Source of the DNA: Klebsiella aerogenes KCTC 2190
GTDB lineage: Bacteria > Pseudomonadota > Gammaproteobacteria > Enterobacterales > Enterobacteriaceae
Assembly (NCBI RefSeq): GCF_000215745.1
Contig: NC_015663.1
Location: 2,108,001 to 2,172,000 of the forward strand
Direction: 5' to 3'
Length of the DNA: 64,000 nt
Position 1 is the stretch's first letter, and each line of letters starts with the position of its first letter. The notes beneath the pieces were generated by a model, which was not told the DNA's origin, made no database searches, and was given only the letters and a program-made list of their open reading frames with translations. Made by a program: the position numbers and the translations under genes. Of this stretch, positions 34,992-44,699 are shown in pieces.

Positions 34992-35405
34992 TTAGTTGGC
35001 GATTTTTTTATCCATGGAGGCGACTGGCGTGACGGGCGCAGCCTCTTCGCTCTCTTCGGAACCCATTTTCGAGAACAGGTTCATGATAACGATGCCGCTG
35101 GCGATCACCGCCATGCCGATGATGGCGGCGGTATCCGGATGCTGGCCGTAGAATGCCATTCCCAGCGTCGAGACCACCAGGATACCGGTGCCGGACCAGG
35201 TGGCGTACGCCAGGCCGACCGGGATATCTTTCACCGCCCTTGAGAGCGAGTAATAGCAGGTGCAATAGAGCGCAATCAGCAATACGAGCAGCAGCATTTT
35301 TGTGCTGCCTTCGCTGTTACCGAACATTTTTAACGTCGAGGTTGCCGAGGTTTCGGAGAGGATAACCAGCAGCATCCATAACCAGCATTTTGTTTTCGAA
35401 GACAT
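34992..35405 (-). CDS. SMR family transporter, first of a pair
   Basis: A 137-residue SMR protein with four membrane spans, the conserved Glu in LSETSATSTLK and IPVGLAYATWSGTG. It differs from its partner by a hydrophilic C-terminal tail of about 30 residues (EESEEAAPVTPVASMDKK), absent from EmrE-type proteins. The unequal tails support fixed opposite orientations in a heterodimer. It belongs to the cut operon by position and spacing. Confidence 0.85.
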   Translation of the reverse strand: MSSKTKCWLWMLLVILSETSATSTLKMFGNSEGSTKMLLLVLLIALYCTCYYSLSRAVKDIPVGLAYATWSGTGILVVSTLGMAFYGQHPDTAAIIGMAVIASGIVIMNLFSKMGSEESEEAAPVTPVASMDKKIAN

Positions 35406-35436
35406 CGTTAAGCTCCAGGTTCATAGTTGGGTAAGG

Positions 35437-36105
35437 TCATATCTTTCTGTTTTTTAAATAATCAATGGCCGCATCGGTCAGCTGCGCGTGCGGGGCCGCC
35501 GCCAGCGCCGGATTATTCACCACGTCTGTGACGGTGAGATAACGGCGCGGTTCGCTGCTGGCGGCGGCAGGCGCGGTGGGCGCGTCCAGCGTCGCCAGCA
35601 GCTCATTCATGGTGCCGAGGAAGACGCCGCAGGCTTCCAGACGAGCCAGCGTGGCCTGCAGATGCCCGGCATAGGCGCTGTCGGCCTGCGCCCCGCGCAG
35701 TTGGTTGAGTTCGCTGAGCGGATCGCAGTGGTAGCGCAGCGCCAGCACGGGAATACCCGCCAGCAGCGCCTCGTGTGCGCAGCGGGCGAGCGGGCTGCTG
35801 AGCGTGCCGTTCAGCAGGTCTGAAGCCAGCGGATAATCGAGAAACGGCAGCAGTACCGCCCGCCACGGCGCTGACGGCAGGGCATCCTGCCAGGCAGAAG
35901 AGGGAATTATCTCCCCGACCTCCCGCCACGCGGCGGCGTCAGCGAGGCCATCCTCCAGCGCGAGGCGTAGCGGATAGCCGCTTCCCGCCAGGCGTTGGCG
36001 GATAGCCGCGCGGTAGCCGTCAGCGGCGGTCACCATCACCAGTACCGGCGGTTGCAGGCGCTGTAAAATCCGCGCGACTAAACCTTCAATCTGTTCGTCG
36101 GTCAT
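35437..36105 (-). CDS. Protein of unknown function in the choline microcompartment operon
   Basis: A 222-residue protein with a good ribosome binding site (GGAGG). It has an N-terminal part with VLVMVTAADGYRAA and a central LALRYHCDPLSELNQ. I see distant resemblance to the ethanolamine-utilization family TIGR02536 and to flavoprotein-like Rossmann folds, but cannot confirm either. The C-terminal 50 residues after an Ala/Pro-rich linker (APTAPAAASSEPRR) form a short helical segment that could be a shell-targeting tag. It is consistently placed between the PduL-like gene and the SMR pair. No catalytic role can be assigned. Confidence 0.55.
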   Translation of the reverse strand: MTDEQIEGLVARILQRLQPPVLVMVTAADGYRAAIRQRLAGSGYPLRLALEDGLADAAAWREVGEIIPSSAWQDALPSAPWRAVLLPFLDYPLASDLLNGTLSSPLARCAHEALLAGIPVLALRYHCDPLSELNQLRGAQADSAYAGHLQATLARLEACGVFLGTMNELLATLDAPTAPAAASSEPRRYLTVTDVVNNPALAAAPHAQLTDAAIDYLKNRKI

Positions 36106-36117
36106 GGCGAGCCTCCG

Positions 36118-36738
36118 TTAGCCGATGAGCGTCACCTGCGCGCCGTTTTTCAACCCGGCGGCATTGGCTTCTTCGGTGTCAATGTGAAACTCCAGCGCGA
36201 AGTCATCGCGCACCCGCACCACCACTTCATCGAACGTCAGCTGGCGCTCGCCGTTGCTGCGCACGCTGACCTTCTGGCCATTGCTAACGTTGAGTCGGCG
36301 CGCATCCTGCGGCGACATATGAATATGCCGCCAGGCGCAGATCACCTGCGAATGGAGTTCAACGTGGCCAGCGGGCCCAATCAGCAGCGCGCTACCGGCA
36401 TTCTCCAACTGGCCGGACTCACGAACTGGCGCCTTAATCCCGAGCGTGAAGCAGTCGGCGCGCGACACTTCCAGTTGCGAAACCGGGCGGGTCGGCCCGA
36501 GGACACGGACGTTGGTCAGCGAGCCCTTCGGCCCGACAATGGTCACGCACTCCTGGGCGGCAAACTGCCCCGGCTGGCGCAGCGGTTTAAACGGCGTCAG
36601 GCTGTAGCCTTTGCCGAACAACGCCTCGACGTCCTGTTGCGCGAGATGGACGTGGCGGTTGGAGATCCCCACCGGGATCGCCGGCGCCGTTGCGCTCAGG
36701 CGGGCGGCGATTTTTTCGCGAACCAGGGTGTCGATCAT
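36118..36738 (-). CDS. PduL-type phosphotransacylase of the choline microcompartment
   Basis: A 206-residue protein with the PduL signatures GISNRHVHL (about 24-32), RHIHMSP (about 137-143) and EFHIDTEEANA (about 183-193); the histidines bind the two zinc ions. It converts acetyl-CoA to acetyl phosphate, which recycles CoA in the lumen and lets acetate kinase make ATP. The N-terminal helix (DTLVREKIAARL) resembles known encapsulation peptides. The start overlaps the upstream shell gene by 4 bp. The name cutH has been used for this position. Confidence 0.9.
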   Translation of the reverse strand: MIDTLVREKIAARLSATAPAIPVGISNRHVHLAQQDVEALFGKGYSLTPFKPLRQPGQFAAQECVTIVGPKGSLTNVRVLGPTRPVSQLEVSRADCFTLGIKAPVRESGQLENAGSALLIGPAGHVELHSQVICAWRHIHMSPQDARRLNVSNGQKVSVRSNGERQLTFDEVVVRVRDDFALEFHIDTEEANAAGLKNGAQVTLIG

Positions 36739-37133
36739 GACTTCTTCCCTTTCTTCAGCGCCGGATGTTTATCTTCCGTTTCGTTCGGGGCGGCAGGGGG
36801 GACGATAGGTTCCGGGGCGGGGATAACCACCGGTTCGGCCGTTTTTTGCTCGCGCGGCGGGTTGCCTTTGAGGTTGCTTAACGCTTCAACCACGCAGCGC
36901 TCCGGGCGGGCAATCACCAGCGACTTCACGGTGTGCTCGGCGCCTGCGACCGCCACGCCGCGTTCAATGGCGGTGTGGATGGCGCTGATCTCCCCTTCAA
37001 AGCAGACGCTCACCAGCCCGGAGCCTGGTTTGCGATAGCCAATGCAGGTCACTCCCGCAGCTTTACAGGCGGCGTCGACGGCCTGAATGGCGGCGACCCA
37101 TCCTCGCGTTTCAATTACGCCTAAACTTTTCAT
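36735..37133 (-). CDS. cmcE: BMC-H shell protein with long C-terminal tail, CmcE-like
   Basis: Residues 1-92 are a BMC hexamer domain (MKSLGVIETRGWVAAIQAVD..., pore segment KPGSGLVS). It is diverged from the three paralogues at the start of the operon. A tail of about 40 residues rich in Pro, Glu and Lys ends in KKGKKS. Such tails are thought to tune shell assembly or bind cargo. In the related K. pneumoniae and E. coli 536 GRM2 loci the fifth shell component is named CmcE; I transfer the name by position and domain. Confidence 0.82.
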   Translation of the reverse strand: MKSLGVIETRGWVAAIQAVDAACKAAGVTCIGYRKPGSGLVSVCFEGEISAIHTAIERGVAVAGAEHTVKSLVIARPERCVVEALSNLKGNPPREQKTAEPVVIPAPEPIVPPAAPNETEDKHPALKKGKKS

Positions 37134-37145
37134 GGTCGGCTCCTG

Positions 37146-38093
37146 TTAATGGCGGACTAAGCGAATATCAAAATCAAATTGCTGGAAGAAGGTTTCCAGC
37201 CGGTCCAGTTCGTCCGGTGAATAAGACGGGTCCTGGGTAATCGGGTAGGGCATATCCAGGCGTTCGTACTTTTTGCGTCCCAACTGGTGGTACGGCAGCA
37301 TGTCGATGCGGCGGATATTTCCACGCTTCGCCAGCTTCTGTACGTAATCAATGGCGCCGGTAATGGCGTCGAATGAGTCGTTGTAGCCGCGAATGAGCGG
37401 CATACGCACAATGACGTTGGCGCCGGAATCCACCAGCCATTCGAGATTGCGGCGGATCCCTTCGTTGCCGATACCGAGCATCGCTTTGTGGTGTTCGCTG
37501 TTAATCTGCTTAAGGTCGAACAAGAAGGTGTCGGTGACCGGCGCCAGCTTCTGGTAGTTGGCAAGCGGGGTGGTGCCCTGGGTTTCGACGGCGGTGTTAA
37601 TCATCATTTTTTTGCATTCGCTGAATAAGGCGACGGCAAAATCGGTCTGCAGGCTCATCTCGCCGCCGCCGATGGTCACGCCGCCGCCGGAGGAGATGTA
37701 GAAGTCGTAGTCCTGCATGATGATCTCCATCAGCTCGCTGACGGTGACGTCCTTGCCCATAATGTCCAGCGCGTTCTGGGTGCAAATCTCTTCGCATTTG
37801 CGACAGCCAATGCAGTCTTTATTGCGGTTGACGAAGTGCTTCATTTCGCCGTTCTCTTCCGCCCGATAATGAATACCCGCCGGACAGACGCTGACGCAGT
37901 CGCCGCAGTTAATGCATTTGTCGTGCGAGAACATCACCTGGAACTGGCTGTTCAGCCCTTCCGGGTTGGCGCACCACGGGCAGCGAATGTTGCAGCCCTT
38001 AAAAAACACCAGCGTGCGAATGCCATCGCCGTCATAGATCGAATATTTCTGGATATTGAAAATTCGGCCCGTTAATTCTTGTTTTGCGATCAC
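37146..38093 (-). CDS. cutD: Choline TMA-lyase activating enzyme CutD
   Basis: A 315-residue radical S-adenosylmethionine enzyme that abstracts hydrogen from the glycyl-radical site of CutC. The radical SAM cluster motif is C34-N-I-R-C38-P-W-C41. Two further ferredoxin-type clusters are encoded in an insertion (CINCGDCVSVC and CIGCRKCEEIC), as usual for this class of activases. The start codon is GTG at 38093 with GGGAGG upstream. It follows cutC by 85 bp that contain a strong hairpin. Confidence 0.95.
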   Translation of the reverse strand: MIAKQELTGRIFNIQKYSIYDGDGIRTLVFFKGCNIRCPWCANPEGLNSQFQVMFSHDKCINCGDCVSVCPAGIHYRAEENGEMKHFVNRNKDCIGCRKCEEICTQNALDIMGKDVTVSELMEIIMQDYDFYISSGGGVTIGGGEMSLQTDFAVALFSECKKMMINTAVETQGTTPLANYQKLAPVTDTFLFDLKQINSEHHKAMLGIGNEGIRRNLEWLVDSGANVIVRMPLIRGYNDSFDAITGAIDYVQKLAKRGNIRRIDMLPYHQLGRKKYERLDMPYPITQDPSYSPDELDRLETFFQQFDFDIRLVRH

Positions 38094-38105
38094 GCTTGCC
38101 TCCCG

Positions 38106-38128
38106 CTCCGTCCCGTTACGGGACGGAG
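38106..38128 (-). promoter_or_regulatory. Intercistronic hairpin between cutC and cutD
   Basis: CTCCGTCCCG (38106-38115) and CGGGACGGAG (38119-38128) form a ten-base perfect stem with a three-base loop. No T run follows, so it is more likely an RNA processing or stability element, or a partial attenuator, than a full terminator. It overlaps the region just before the cutD ribosome binding site. Confidence 0.65.
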
Positions 38129-38178
38129 AACTTCCGGTTATTTCTCAAATACAGCTCATTTAATTCTCTTTAAGAGAA

Positions 38179-41100
38179 CTAGAACTTCTCAATCACCGTA
38201 CGGCTGATGATCTCGTCCTGGACCTCTTTGCACAGCTCAACGAAGTAGGCGCTGTAGCCAGCGACGCGAACGATCAGGTCGCGGTATTTCTCCGGCTCTT
38301 GCTGCGCCTTCTTCAGCACTTCGTTATCGACGTAGCTGAACTGCATCTGGCCGTTGCCGAGAATCGAGGCGGTACGCAGCAGGGTAATCAAGCCGTGGCG
38401 TCCTTCCGGGGTATCCAGCAGCCCTTTGAGGAACTTGAAGTTGTGCACCATGCCGATGTTCATGGTTTCCACGTTCATCTTGCTGACCGACTTGATAATC
38501 GCCGTCGGGCCTTGTTTATCCGCGCCCTGGGTTGGGCTGATGCCGTCGGAGAGCGGCATCCACGCCAGGCGGCCGTTCGGCGTGGCGTTGGTCAGCTCGC
38601 CGATTGGCGTGTTGTTGGAGATAGACAGGGTGCCGTGGCTGAGGGTTGAGTAGAGCATCTTGTACTTACGGCACTCTTTCTCGGTCCATTCGGTAATATC
38701 CAGCGCGTACTGGTCGACGTAGTTATCGTCGTTACCGTATTTCGGCGCGTTCAGGCAGTCGCGGCGCAGCGCTTCGTAACCTTCAAAGTTGGCCAGCAGC
38801 GCATCGCGGATCTGCTCAAGGGTGTATTTCTTCTCTTCAAACACCAGCTTGCGGATCGCCGCCATTGAGTCGACGTAGGTCGCCAGGCCGGAGAAAATCA
38901 GCCCCGGACCGTGGTTGACCATCGCGCCGCCGGCGGCGACATCTTTGCCGCTCTCCATGCAGCCCTCGACCAGCAGCGACATCAGCGGCTTCGGCGCCAC
39001 ATCGCGGTGGACGCGCTGGCTGATGACGGTGCCGATGGCCGACAGGCGCACGATATGGGCGATCTGCTGTTTCACCGCCGCATCGAATTCGTCGAAGGTG
39101 CGCAGGTCGCGCAGGTCGCCGGTGTCCAGCCCCTGATAGCTATCGAACAGCACCATCCGCCCGCGGTTGAGCACGAACTCGATAGCGATAGGCCACTGGG
39201 TGTAGCCGGTGGAGGTCCACTGGTAGATGCGCCCGGATTTCTGCGGCTCAACGCAACCCATCAGGCAGTAATCGCGGGCGTCTTCAAAATCGAAGCCTTT
39301 GCGCAGCATCATCTTGATGTGGGAGTCATCGAAGTGGCAGGCCGGGAAGCCCATTCCCGCCTTCACCACGTCGACGATTTTTTCCATGTATTTCTGCGGC
39401 GACTGGTTGTGGATACGGCAGGCCAGCGACGGCTGGTAAACCTTCACGAAGCGCACGGCGTCCATAATCAGATAGGTCAGGTCGTTACAGGCATCGCCGC
39501 CGCTACGTTTCTGGCCGCCAACGGTGAGGTTGATAAACGGCTGATAACCCGCGAAATATTTCGCTCCCAGCTCGCTCGACATCCACATCAGTTCGGCGCA
39601 TTTGATGATGAACGCCTGCAGCAGCTCCAGCGCGGTGTCGTGGGTCAGGCGGCCTTCGCGGATATCGGCTTCGAACATCGGGTAGCAGTACTGGTCGACG
39701 CGCCCCAGCGACAGCCCGGTCTGGTTTTCTTCGATTTCAAACAGTGATTCGACGGTCCAGATACTCTGCAGCGCTTCCTGCAAGGTCTTCGGCGGATTGG
39801 CCGGCACGTTTTCGTTGACGTCGGCGATGGTCAGCAACTCGGCGCGGCGCTGGGCGTTTTGCTCTTTAGCCGCCAGTTCGCGGGCGTGGGCGGCGATGCG
39901 GCGGGCGTAGTTGACCACCCCTTCACAGGTTTCAATCGCCGCTTTGTAGTAGTAGATACGGTCGATATCTTCCGGGTTTTCCATGCTCAGGCTGGCCAGA
40001 TGCGCTTCGGCATCGGCTTTAATGCCGTTCATCCCTTTGGTGAATAGCAGCACGTCGTAGCCCGGACAGGTATCGCCGCCGCCGTTAATCTGGTGATAGG
40101 AGAGATCGCTGACGAAGGTCTCGCCGCTGAAGGCCCAGACGCCGGCCTCACGGTATTGCGCTTCGCAAATCTCGTCCAGCGAACGCCCTTCCCAGAACGG
40201 GACGATCTCTTCGCGAATGGTTTTTTTATCCGCTTCGCTGATTTCAAACGGATCCTGCGGGCGGGTGCTCATGGTGTCGAGCTCGTCGCGCACCCAGCGC
40301 CAGGCGATATCCGGCGAGAAGGCGCCCGCGCGAGGCTTGCCGCACGGATGGCCGACGATCAGCTCATCGTCCTGAATCAGAATCGGCGCGGTTTCGCAGG
40401 CGTGGCGGAAGGCTTTCGCCCGTAGCAGAATGGTCGGCATGCCAGGGTTGGCTTTGACCACTTCGGTAAAGGCCAGCGCGCGATAGATAGAGACGCTCGG
40501 GCGCACCGTCAGGTAGTGGTTACGCAGGCGCTGCATACGCGGGGTTAAGCCTTCCATCGCCGGCGTGTCGGCGCAGGCGGCGAATGGCGCGTGGCTGACC
40601 TGCTGTACGCCGCTAAACAGACGCACCGGCAGATTCAGCGCGCTGAGGTTGCGCTGGGCGCTGATAAACATCGCCGAGAGTTCGTTCACTTCGGCGTTGT
40701 CAAAAGCGGCGCCGTGTAGCATGGCGTCGAGCATCGGATAGCCGTCAATGGCGCAGGCGGCGCGGACTTCGCTCAGTTCCGCCAGCTTGAACCACAGGCA
40801 CTCCACGATTTCATAGGCCTGCTGGGTATTCAGCGCGCCGCTGTTGATATCGCGTTGGAAGTAAGGCAGTAGCGCGATATCCGCCCCTTGCGGGTTAACC
40901 GCATAGCTGCCGTTATCCAGCTGTAGCGCCAGCTGGAACAGATAGAACGCCTGGCAGGCTTCTTTAAAATTACGCGCCGGATGGGCCGGAACGTGGTGCA
41001 GAATGGCCGCGCTATCGAGCAGCTCGGCTTTGCGATAAGCATTGGTTTCCGCGGCCGCCAGCTGTTCGGCGCTGTTGGCCAGATTTTGCGCCAGCGCGAG

Positions 41101-41565
41101 CAGGGCGTCGCAGGCGTAGATGGCGGCGCGGCAGCCGTTGACTTCATCCATCCCGCTGCGGCTAACGGCGCTGCCGAGGGCGCGGGTTTTCTCTTCCAAC
41201 TGGTGCTTAATCGCCAGCACGCCTTTTTCGACGACCAGGTTGTAGTCCGGTGAATCGAGATCGCTGTTGAGGTTGAGGAACTGGAACACGGATGGGCGAT
41301 GCGCGGCGCTTTCATCATGGAAAATCGCCCCGTGCGGTTTACGGGTCTGGTTACCGACAATCAGTTCGTCGGCGCTGATGGTCAGCGGCAGCTGGCGCAT
41401 CAGTTCATAGAAACGGCGAGCCGGTTTGACGGCGGCGGGAATGCCCGCGATATCGCTATCCAGCGCGCTGAGGATCGCGGCGTGCTCGGTGCACAGGGTG
41501 CTTGCCTGCGCGCGTAAACGGTCTGCCAGCACTTTGACGCGCGGCGTTAAGCTGTAGTGTGCCAT
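38179..41565 (-). CDS. cutC: Choline trimethylamine-lyase CutC, long microcompartment form
   Basis: A 1128-residue glycyl radical enzyme that splits choline into trimethylamine and acetaldehyde without oxygen. The catalytic Cys771 and Glu773 are in MGCVEPQ, and the radical Gly1103 is in RVAGYSAYF, 26 residues from the C-terminus. All choline-site residues known from the Desulfovibrio enzyme have counterparts with a constant offset of 282: Tyr490, Asp498, Phe677, Thr784 and Tyr788. The extra 282 N-terminal residues are a partial duplication of the enzyme's own fold: DELIVG occurs at 66-71 and 400-405, and [15 protein letters not shown] near 191 mirrors [15 protein letters not shown] near 586. 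This extension targets the enzyme to GRM2 shells in known cases. Confidence 0.97.
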   Translation of the reverse strand: MAHYSLTPRVKVLADRLRAQASTLCTEHAAILSALDSDIAGIPAAVKPARRFYELMRQLPLTISADELIVGNQTRKPHGAIFHDESAAHRPSVFQFLNLNSDLDSPDYNLVVEKGVLAIKHQLEEKTRALGSAVSRSGMDEVNGCRAAIYACDALLALAQNLANSAEQLAAAETNAYRKAELLDSAAILHHVPAHPARNFKEACQAFYLFQLALQLDNGSYAVNPQGADIALLPYFQRDINSGALNTQQAYEIVECLWFKLAELSEVRAACAIDGYPMLDAMLHGAAFDNAEVNELSAMFISAQRNLSALNLPVRLFSGVQQVSHAPFAACADTPAMEGLTPRMQRLRNHYLTVRPSVSIYRALAFTEVVKANPGMPTILLRAKAFRHACETAPILIQDDELIVGHPCGKPRAGAFSPDIAWRWVRDELDTMSTRPQDPFEISEADKKTIREEIVPFWEGRSLDEICEAQYREAGVWAFSGETFVSDLSYHQINGGGDTCPGYDVLLFTKGMNGIKADAEAHLASLSMENPEDIDRIYYYKAAIETCEGVVNYARRIAAHARELAAKEQNAQRRAELLTIADVNENVPANPPKTLQEALQSIWTVESLFEIEENQTGLSLGRVDQYCYPMFEADIREGRLTHDTALELLQAFIIKCAELMWMSSELGAKYFAGYQPFINLTVGGQKRSGGDACNDLTYLIMDAVRFVKVYQPSLACRIHNQSPQKYMEKIVDVVKAGMGFPACHFDDSHIKMMLRKGFDFEDARDYCLMGCVEPQKSGRIYQWTSTGYTQWPIAIEFVLNRGRMVLFDSYQGLDTGDLRDLRTFDEFDAAVKQQIAHIVRLSAIGTVISQRVHRDVAPKPLMSLLVEGCMESGKDVAAGGAMVNHGPGLIFSGLATYVDSMAAIRKLVFEEKKYTLEQIRDALLANFEGYEALRRDCLNAPKYGNDDNYVDQYALDITEWTEKECRKYKMLYSTLSHGTLSISNNTPIGELTNATPNGRLAWMPLSDGISPTQGADKQGPTAIIKSVSKMNVETMNIGMVHNFKFLKGLLDTPEGRHGLITLLRTASILGNGQMQFSYVDNEVLKKAQQEPEKYRDLIVRVAGYSAYFVELCKEVQDEIISRTVIEKF

Positions 41566-41590
41566 GGGTAAGGTTCTCCAAATCTTGTTA

Positions 41591-42745
41591 TCAGTGGCCC
41601 TGTACGGGATGACCGGACCAGGCCCGGCGATAAAGCTCGGTTAACGTGTTAGCGTCCGGCGCGCGTGGGTTGGTAGGGGTACAGCTGTCGCGCAGCGCCT
41701 GGCCGACCATCTCCGGCAAACGGCGTTCGAATTCAGCCGCCTCAATGCCGGTGTCGCTAATGCCGGAGGGCATGCTCATCTCTTCTTTTAAAGCCTGAAT
41801 GGCGACCAGCAGGCTGGCGACGCCCTGGCGCGGCGAGGCGGCTGGCAGATCCAGTAGATGCGCCAGACGGGCATATTTCGTTGCCGCAAGGGTGTCGCAC
41901 TGACCGTCGAAATCGGCGTTCCAGGCGACGACTTGCGCCATCAACAGGGCGTTGGCGCGGCCATGGGGCACGCGGAAGACGCCGCCGAGGGCGTGGGCCA
42001 GGCTGTGGGTTATCCCAAGCGACGCGTTGGTGAAGGCCATCCCCGCCATGCAGGAGGCGTTATGCATCTTTTCGCGCGCCTGCAGGTTGTCGCCGCTGCG
42101 CCAGCAGGTCGGCAGATAGCGAAATACCTGCTGCACCACTTTCTCCGCCAGCGCGTCGGAAAAGTCGCTGGCGGCGCGGGAGACGTAGGCCTCAAGGGCG
42201 TGACACAGCACGTCCATGCCGGTGTCGGCGGTAATCGCCGGCGGCACCGAAGCCACCAGCGACGGGTCAAGAATGGCGATATCCGGCAGCAGCGACGCAT
42301 CCACCAGTACCAGCTTTTCCGCGTTGGCTTTCACCACCGAAAAGGCGGTGACTTCCGAGCCGGTACCGCTGGTGGTTGGGATAGCGACAAAGCATGGACG
42401 CGGGCGGTCAGTCTGCGGACGGGTTTGCGCCAGGGAGAAAATAACCGCTTTGGCGGCATCGATTACCGAACCGCCGCCGAGCGCGATAACCAGATCCGGG
42501 TAGTGGTTATCCATTAACTTCATGCCGCGCACTACGGTGGCGATATCCGGATCCGCCACCACGTCGTCCCACATCTGCCAGGCGATCCCGCGCTGGCGCA
42601 ACAGGGCGGTGACGCGCTCGGCGAGACCAAACTTGACCATCGCTTTATCGGTCACCAGCAGCACGCTGCGGGCGGAAAGTTCGTTCAGCACCGAGAGGGC
42701 GTCCTGACCGAAGCAAATCCGCGGTTTCAGTAAAAATTCACTCAT
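41591..42745 (-). CDS. cutO: Iron-containing alcohol dehydrogenase CutO
   Basis: A 384-residue group III alcohol dehydrogenase that reduces acetaldehyde to ethanol and regenerates NAD+ for CutF. It has the nucleotide-binding [10 protein letters not shown] (about 94-103), [10 protein letters not shown] and the iron-binding His segments [12 protein letters not shown] and RVPHGRAN. I prefer the ATG at 42745 with AGGAG 11 bp upstream over a GTG four codons earlier, where the same AGGAG would touch the start. It lies between the vertex gene and cutC. Confidence 0.92.
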   Translation of the reverse strand: MSEFLLKPRICFGQDALSVLNELSARSVLLVTDKAMVKFGLAERVTALLRQRGIAWQMWDDVVADPDIATVVRGMKLMDNHYPDLVIALGGGSVIDAAKAVIFSLAQTRPQTDRPRPCFVAIPTTSGTGSEVTAFSVVKANAEKLVLVDASLLPDIAILDPSLVASVPPAITADTGMDVLCHALEAYVSRAASDFSDALAEKVVQQVFRYLPTCWRSGDNLQAREKMHNASCMAGMAFTNASLGITHSLAHALGGVFRVPHGRANALLMAQVVAWNADFDGQCDTLAATKYARLAHLLDLPAASPRQGVASLLVAIQALKEEMSMPSGISDTGIEAAEFERRLPEMVGQALRDSCTPTNPRAPDANTLTELYRRAWSGHPVQGH

Positions 42746-42762
42746 TGGGCTATTCACTCCTG

Positions 42763-43020
42763 TTAGGCGTCCCGAAACACGTTCTCGACAATGGCGACCA
42801 CCGACATCGCTTTGTAGCGGTCTTTATTGAGCGCGAAGTACTCTTCCGCCAGCACGATGTCGTGCATGCCGGCGCCGACGTTATCGACGGCAACCCAGGT
42901 CTGGTCTTTCATCGGCTGCTGTTTGTCATCTAAGCGGGTGATCAACAGCAGGTTGCTGCCGCGTAGCTCATCGCATTTCTGCGTGGCGACGACATGGCCG
43001 GTTACCTTTGCGAGAATCAT
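42763..43020 (-). CDS. cmcD: BMC vertex (EutN/CcmL-type) pentamer protein
   Basis: An 85-residue single-domain shell protein starting MILAKVTGHVVATQK, the hallmark of the EutN/CcmL family, with W-V-A-V-D-N-V-G-A-G in the middle. Pentamers of this family close the twelve vertices of the shell. It is the only vertex protein of this locus. Confidence 0.92.
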   Translation of the reverse strand: MILAKVTGHVVATQKCDELRGSNLLLITRLDDKQQPMKDQTWVAVDNVGAGMHDIVLAEEYFALNKDRYKAMSVVAIVENVFRDA

Positions 43021-43044
43021 CGTTTATCGCCTTATATCAGTGCG

Positions 43045-44646
43045 TTACTTAGCGAGGCGCTCCAGCACCTGGCGAATAACGCGTTCCACATTTTGTTCGT
43101 TGATTTCACCTTCCATACTGGCGGCGCCTGCGCTGGCGAAACGGTCATCGTTGCCTGCGGAGCGCGCTGGCGCGGCGTTCGCCGGAGCGTTGAAACGCGC
43201 GTCATCAAGAATGCTGCGCTGCGGATCGCTCGCCGGAGTAACGATGGTTGGCTGGGGCTCAGGGCGGCTGCCCGGCGCGCGAAGCTCGTCAATCGAACGC
43301 ACGCCATAGCCGACTTTGCGGATATTGAGCAGGTTCATCGGGCCGACGTTGTCGGAGCTGGAGCCGCCGCCGACCGCGCCGCAGCCGAGAGTCAGCGCCG
43401 GAGAGATGTTGGTGGTCGCGCCGATACCGCCGAGCGCCGCCGGAGTATTAATCAGAATGCGGTTGACCGGTTTTTCGAGGCTGAACTGGCGGATGACGTC
43501 CTGATTACGGGTGTGGATCACCAGCGTATGGCCAAGTCCTTCGTTGGTCAGCAGCTCCACCACGCGGTGGCAGGCGGCTTTCCAGTCCTCTTCCACGTAC
43601 AGGCCGAGTACCGGGCACAGTTTTTCGCGCGAGTAGGGGTTTTTCGGCGATACGGTGGTCTGCTCGGCGATCAGTACTTTAGTGCTGGCCGGGACGCAGA
43701 ATCCCGCCATCTGGCTGAGGTACAGCGCGGTTTTGCCGACCACTTTCGGGTTGATGGTGCCGTTCGGGCGCAGCAGTAGCGCCGCCATTTTCGCCGCCTC
43801 ATCTTCATTCATGAAGTAGACGCCCTGCGCTTCCAGCTCGCGGTGGACCTCGTCGTAAATGCAGCGTTCGACGATAATCGACTGTTCGGAGGCGCAGATC
43901 ACGCCATTATCGAAGGTTTTACTGGTGACGATATCTTTCACCGCGTGGTGGATATCGGCGCTGCGTTCGATAAACGCCGGGCCGTTACCCGGGCCGCCGC
44001 TGATGGTCGGGGTGCCGGAGGCGTAGGCCGCGCGCACCATGCCTTCGCCGCCGGTGGCGAGGATCAGCGACACGTCTTTGCTGTGCATCAGTTCGGAGGT
44101 GGCTTCGAGCGTTAACTGGGTGATGCCGTCGACGCTGCCTGCCGGCGCGCCGGCCGCTTCTGCCGCGCGTTTGACGATTTCAATCGCCTTCCAGCTGCAC
44201 TGACGCGCGCCCGGATGCGGGGAGAAGATAATGGCGTTACCGGCCTTGAGGGCGATCAGCGCTTTGTAGATAACCGTAGAGGTTGGGTTAGTTGAGGGGA
44301 CCAGCGCGCAAATCACGCCGAGCGGCACGCCCACGTCCATCACTTTTTTTACCGGGTCGTCATGAATGATGCCAACGGTCTTCATATCTTTGATGGCGTC
44401 GTAGACGCGCAGCGAGGCGAAACGGTTTTTCAGCACTTTGTCCTGCCAGTTGCCAAAACCGGTCTCTTCCGCGGCCATTTTCGCCAGCGCTTCGGCGTGG
44501 TGCGCTGCTTCCTGGGCCACGTTTTTCACGATGGCGTCGATTTGCTGTTGCGAAAAGGTGGCCAGAATCGCCTGCGCCTTTTTGGCGTTGCGCACCAGTT
44601 CCCGCGCGTTCTGCCGGGATTGCAAATCGTTATCCAGTTCAATCAT
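43045..44646 (-). CDS. cutF: CoA-acylating acetaldehyde dehydrogenase CutF
   Basis: A 533-residue aldehyde dehydrogenase that oxidises acetaldehyde to acetyl-CoA with NAD+. The catalytic Cys is in DNGVICASEQS (about 265-275), the CoA-acylating type found in EutE and PduP. The C-terminus, after an Ala/Pro-rich linker, is an amphipathic helix (GEINEQNVERVIRQVLERLA), a classical encapsulation peptide; unusually for the family it is at the C-terminal end. I choose the ATG at 44646, six bases after AAGGATAG, over one five codons upstream. Confidence 0.93.
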   Translation of the reverse strand: MIELDNDLQSRQNARELVRNAKKAQAILATFSQQQIDAIVKNVAQEAAHHAEALAKMAAEETGFGNWQDKVLKNRFASLRVYDAIKDMKTVGIIHDDPVKKVMDVGVPLGVICALVPSTNPTSTVIYKALIALKAGNAIIFSPHPGARQCSWKAIEIVKRAAEAAGAPAGSVDGITQLTLEATSELMHSKDVSLILATGGEGMVRAAYASGTPTISGGPGNGPAFIERSADIHHAVKDIVTSKTFDNGVICASEQSIIVERCIYDEVHRELEAQGVYFMNEDEAAKMAALLLRPNGTINPKVVGKTALYLSQMAGFCVPASTKVLIAEQTTVSPKNPYSREKLCPVLGLYVEEDWKAACHRVVELLTNEGLGHTLVIHTRNQDVIRQFSLEKPVNRILINTPAALGGIGATTNISPALTLGCGAVGGGSSSDNVGPMNLLNIRKVGYGVRSIDELRAPGSRPEPQPTIVTPASDPQRSILDDARFNAPANAAPARSAGNDDRFASAGAASMEGEINEQNVERVIRQVLERLAK

Positions 44647-44699
44647 GAGTCTATCCTTCATCAGACGAAAAGAGTGGAGACGGGGCGCGCCCTGTCAGG

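Noticed and set aside
36184..37038. Plus-strand frame of 284 codons opposite the PduL-like gene and cmcE
   Set aside because: It spans two real genes on the other strand, including their overlap, and resembles no protein family.
38911..39747. Long plus-strand open frame opposite cutC (278 codons)
   Set aside because: A shadow of the GC-rich cutC coding sequence; unusual His/Asp/Arg-rich composition and no homology.
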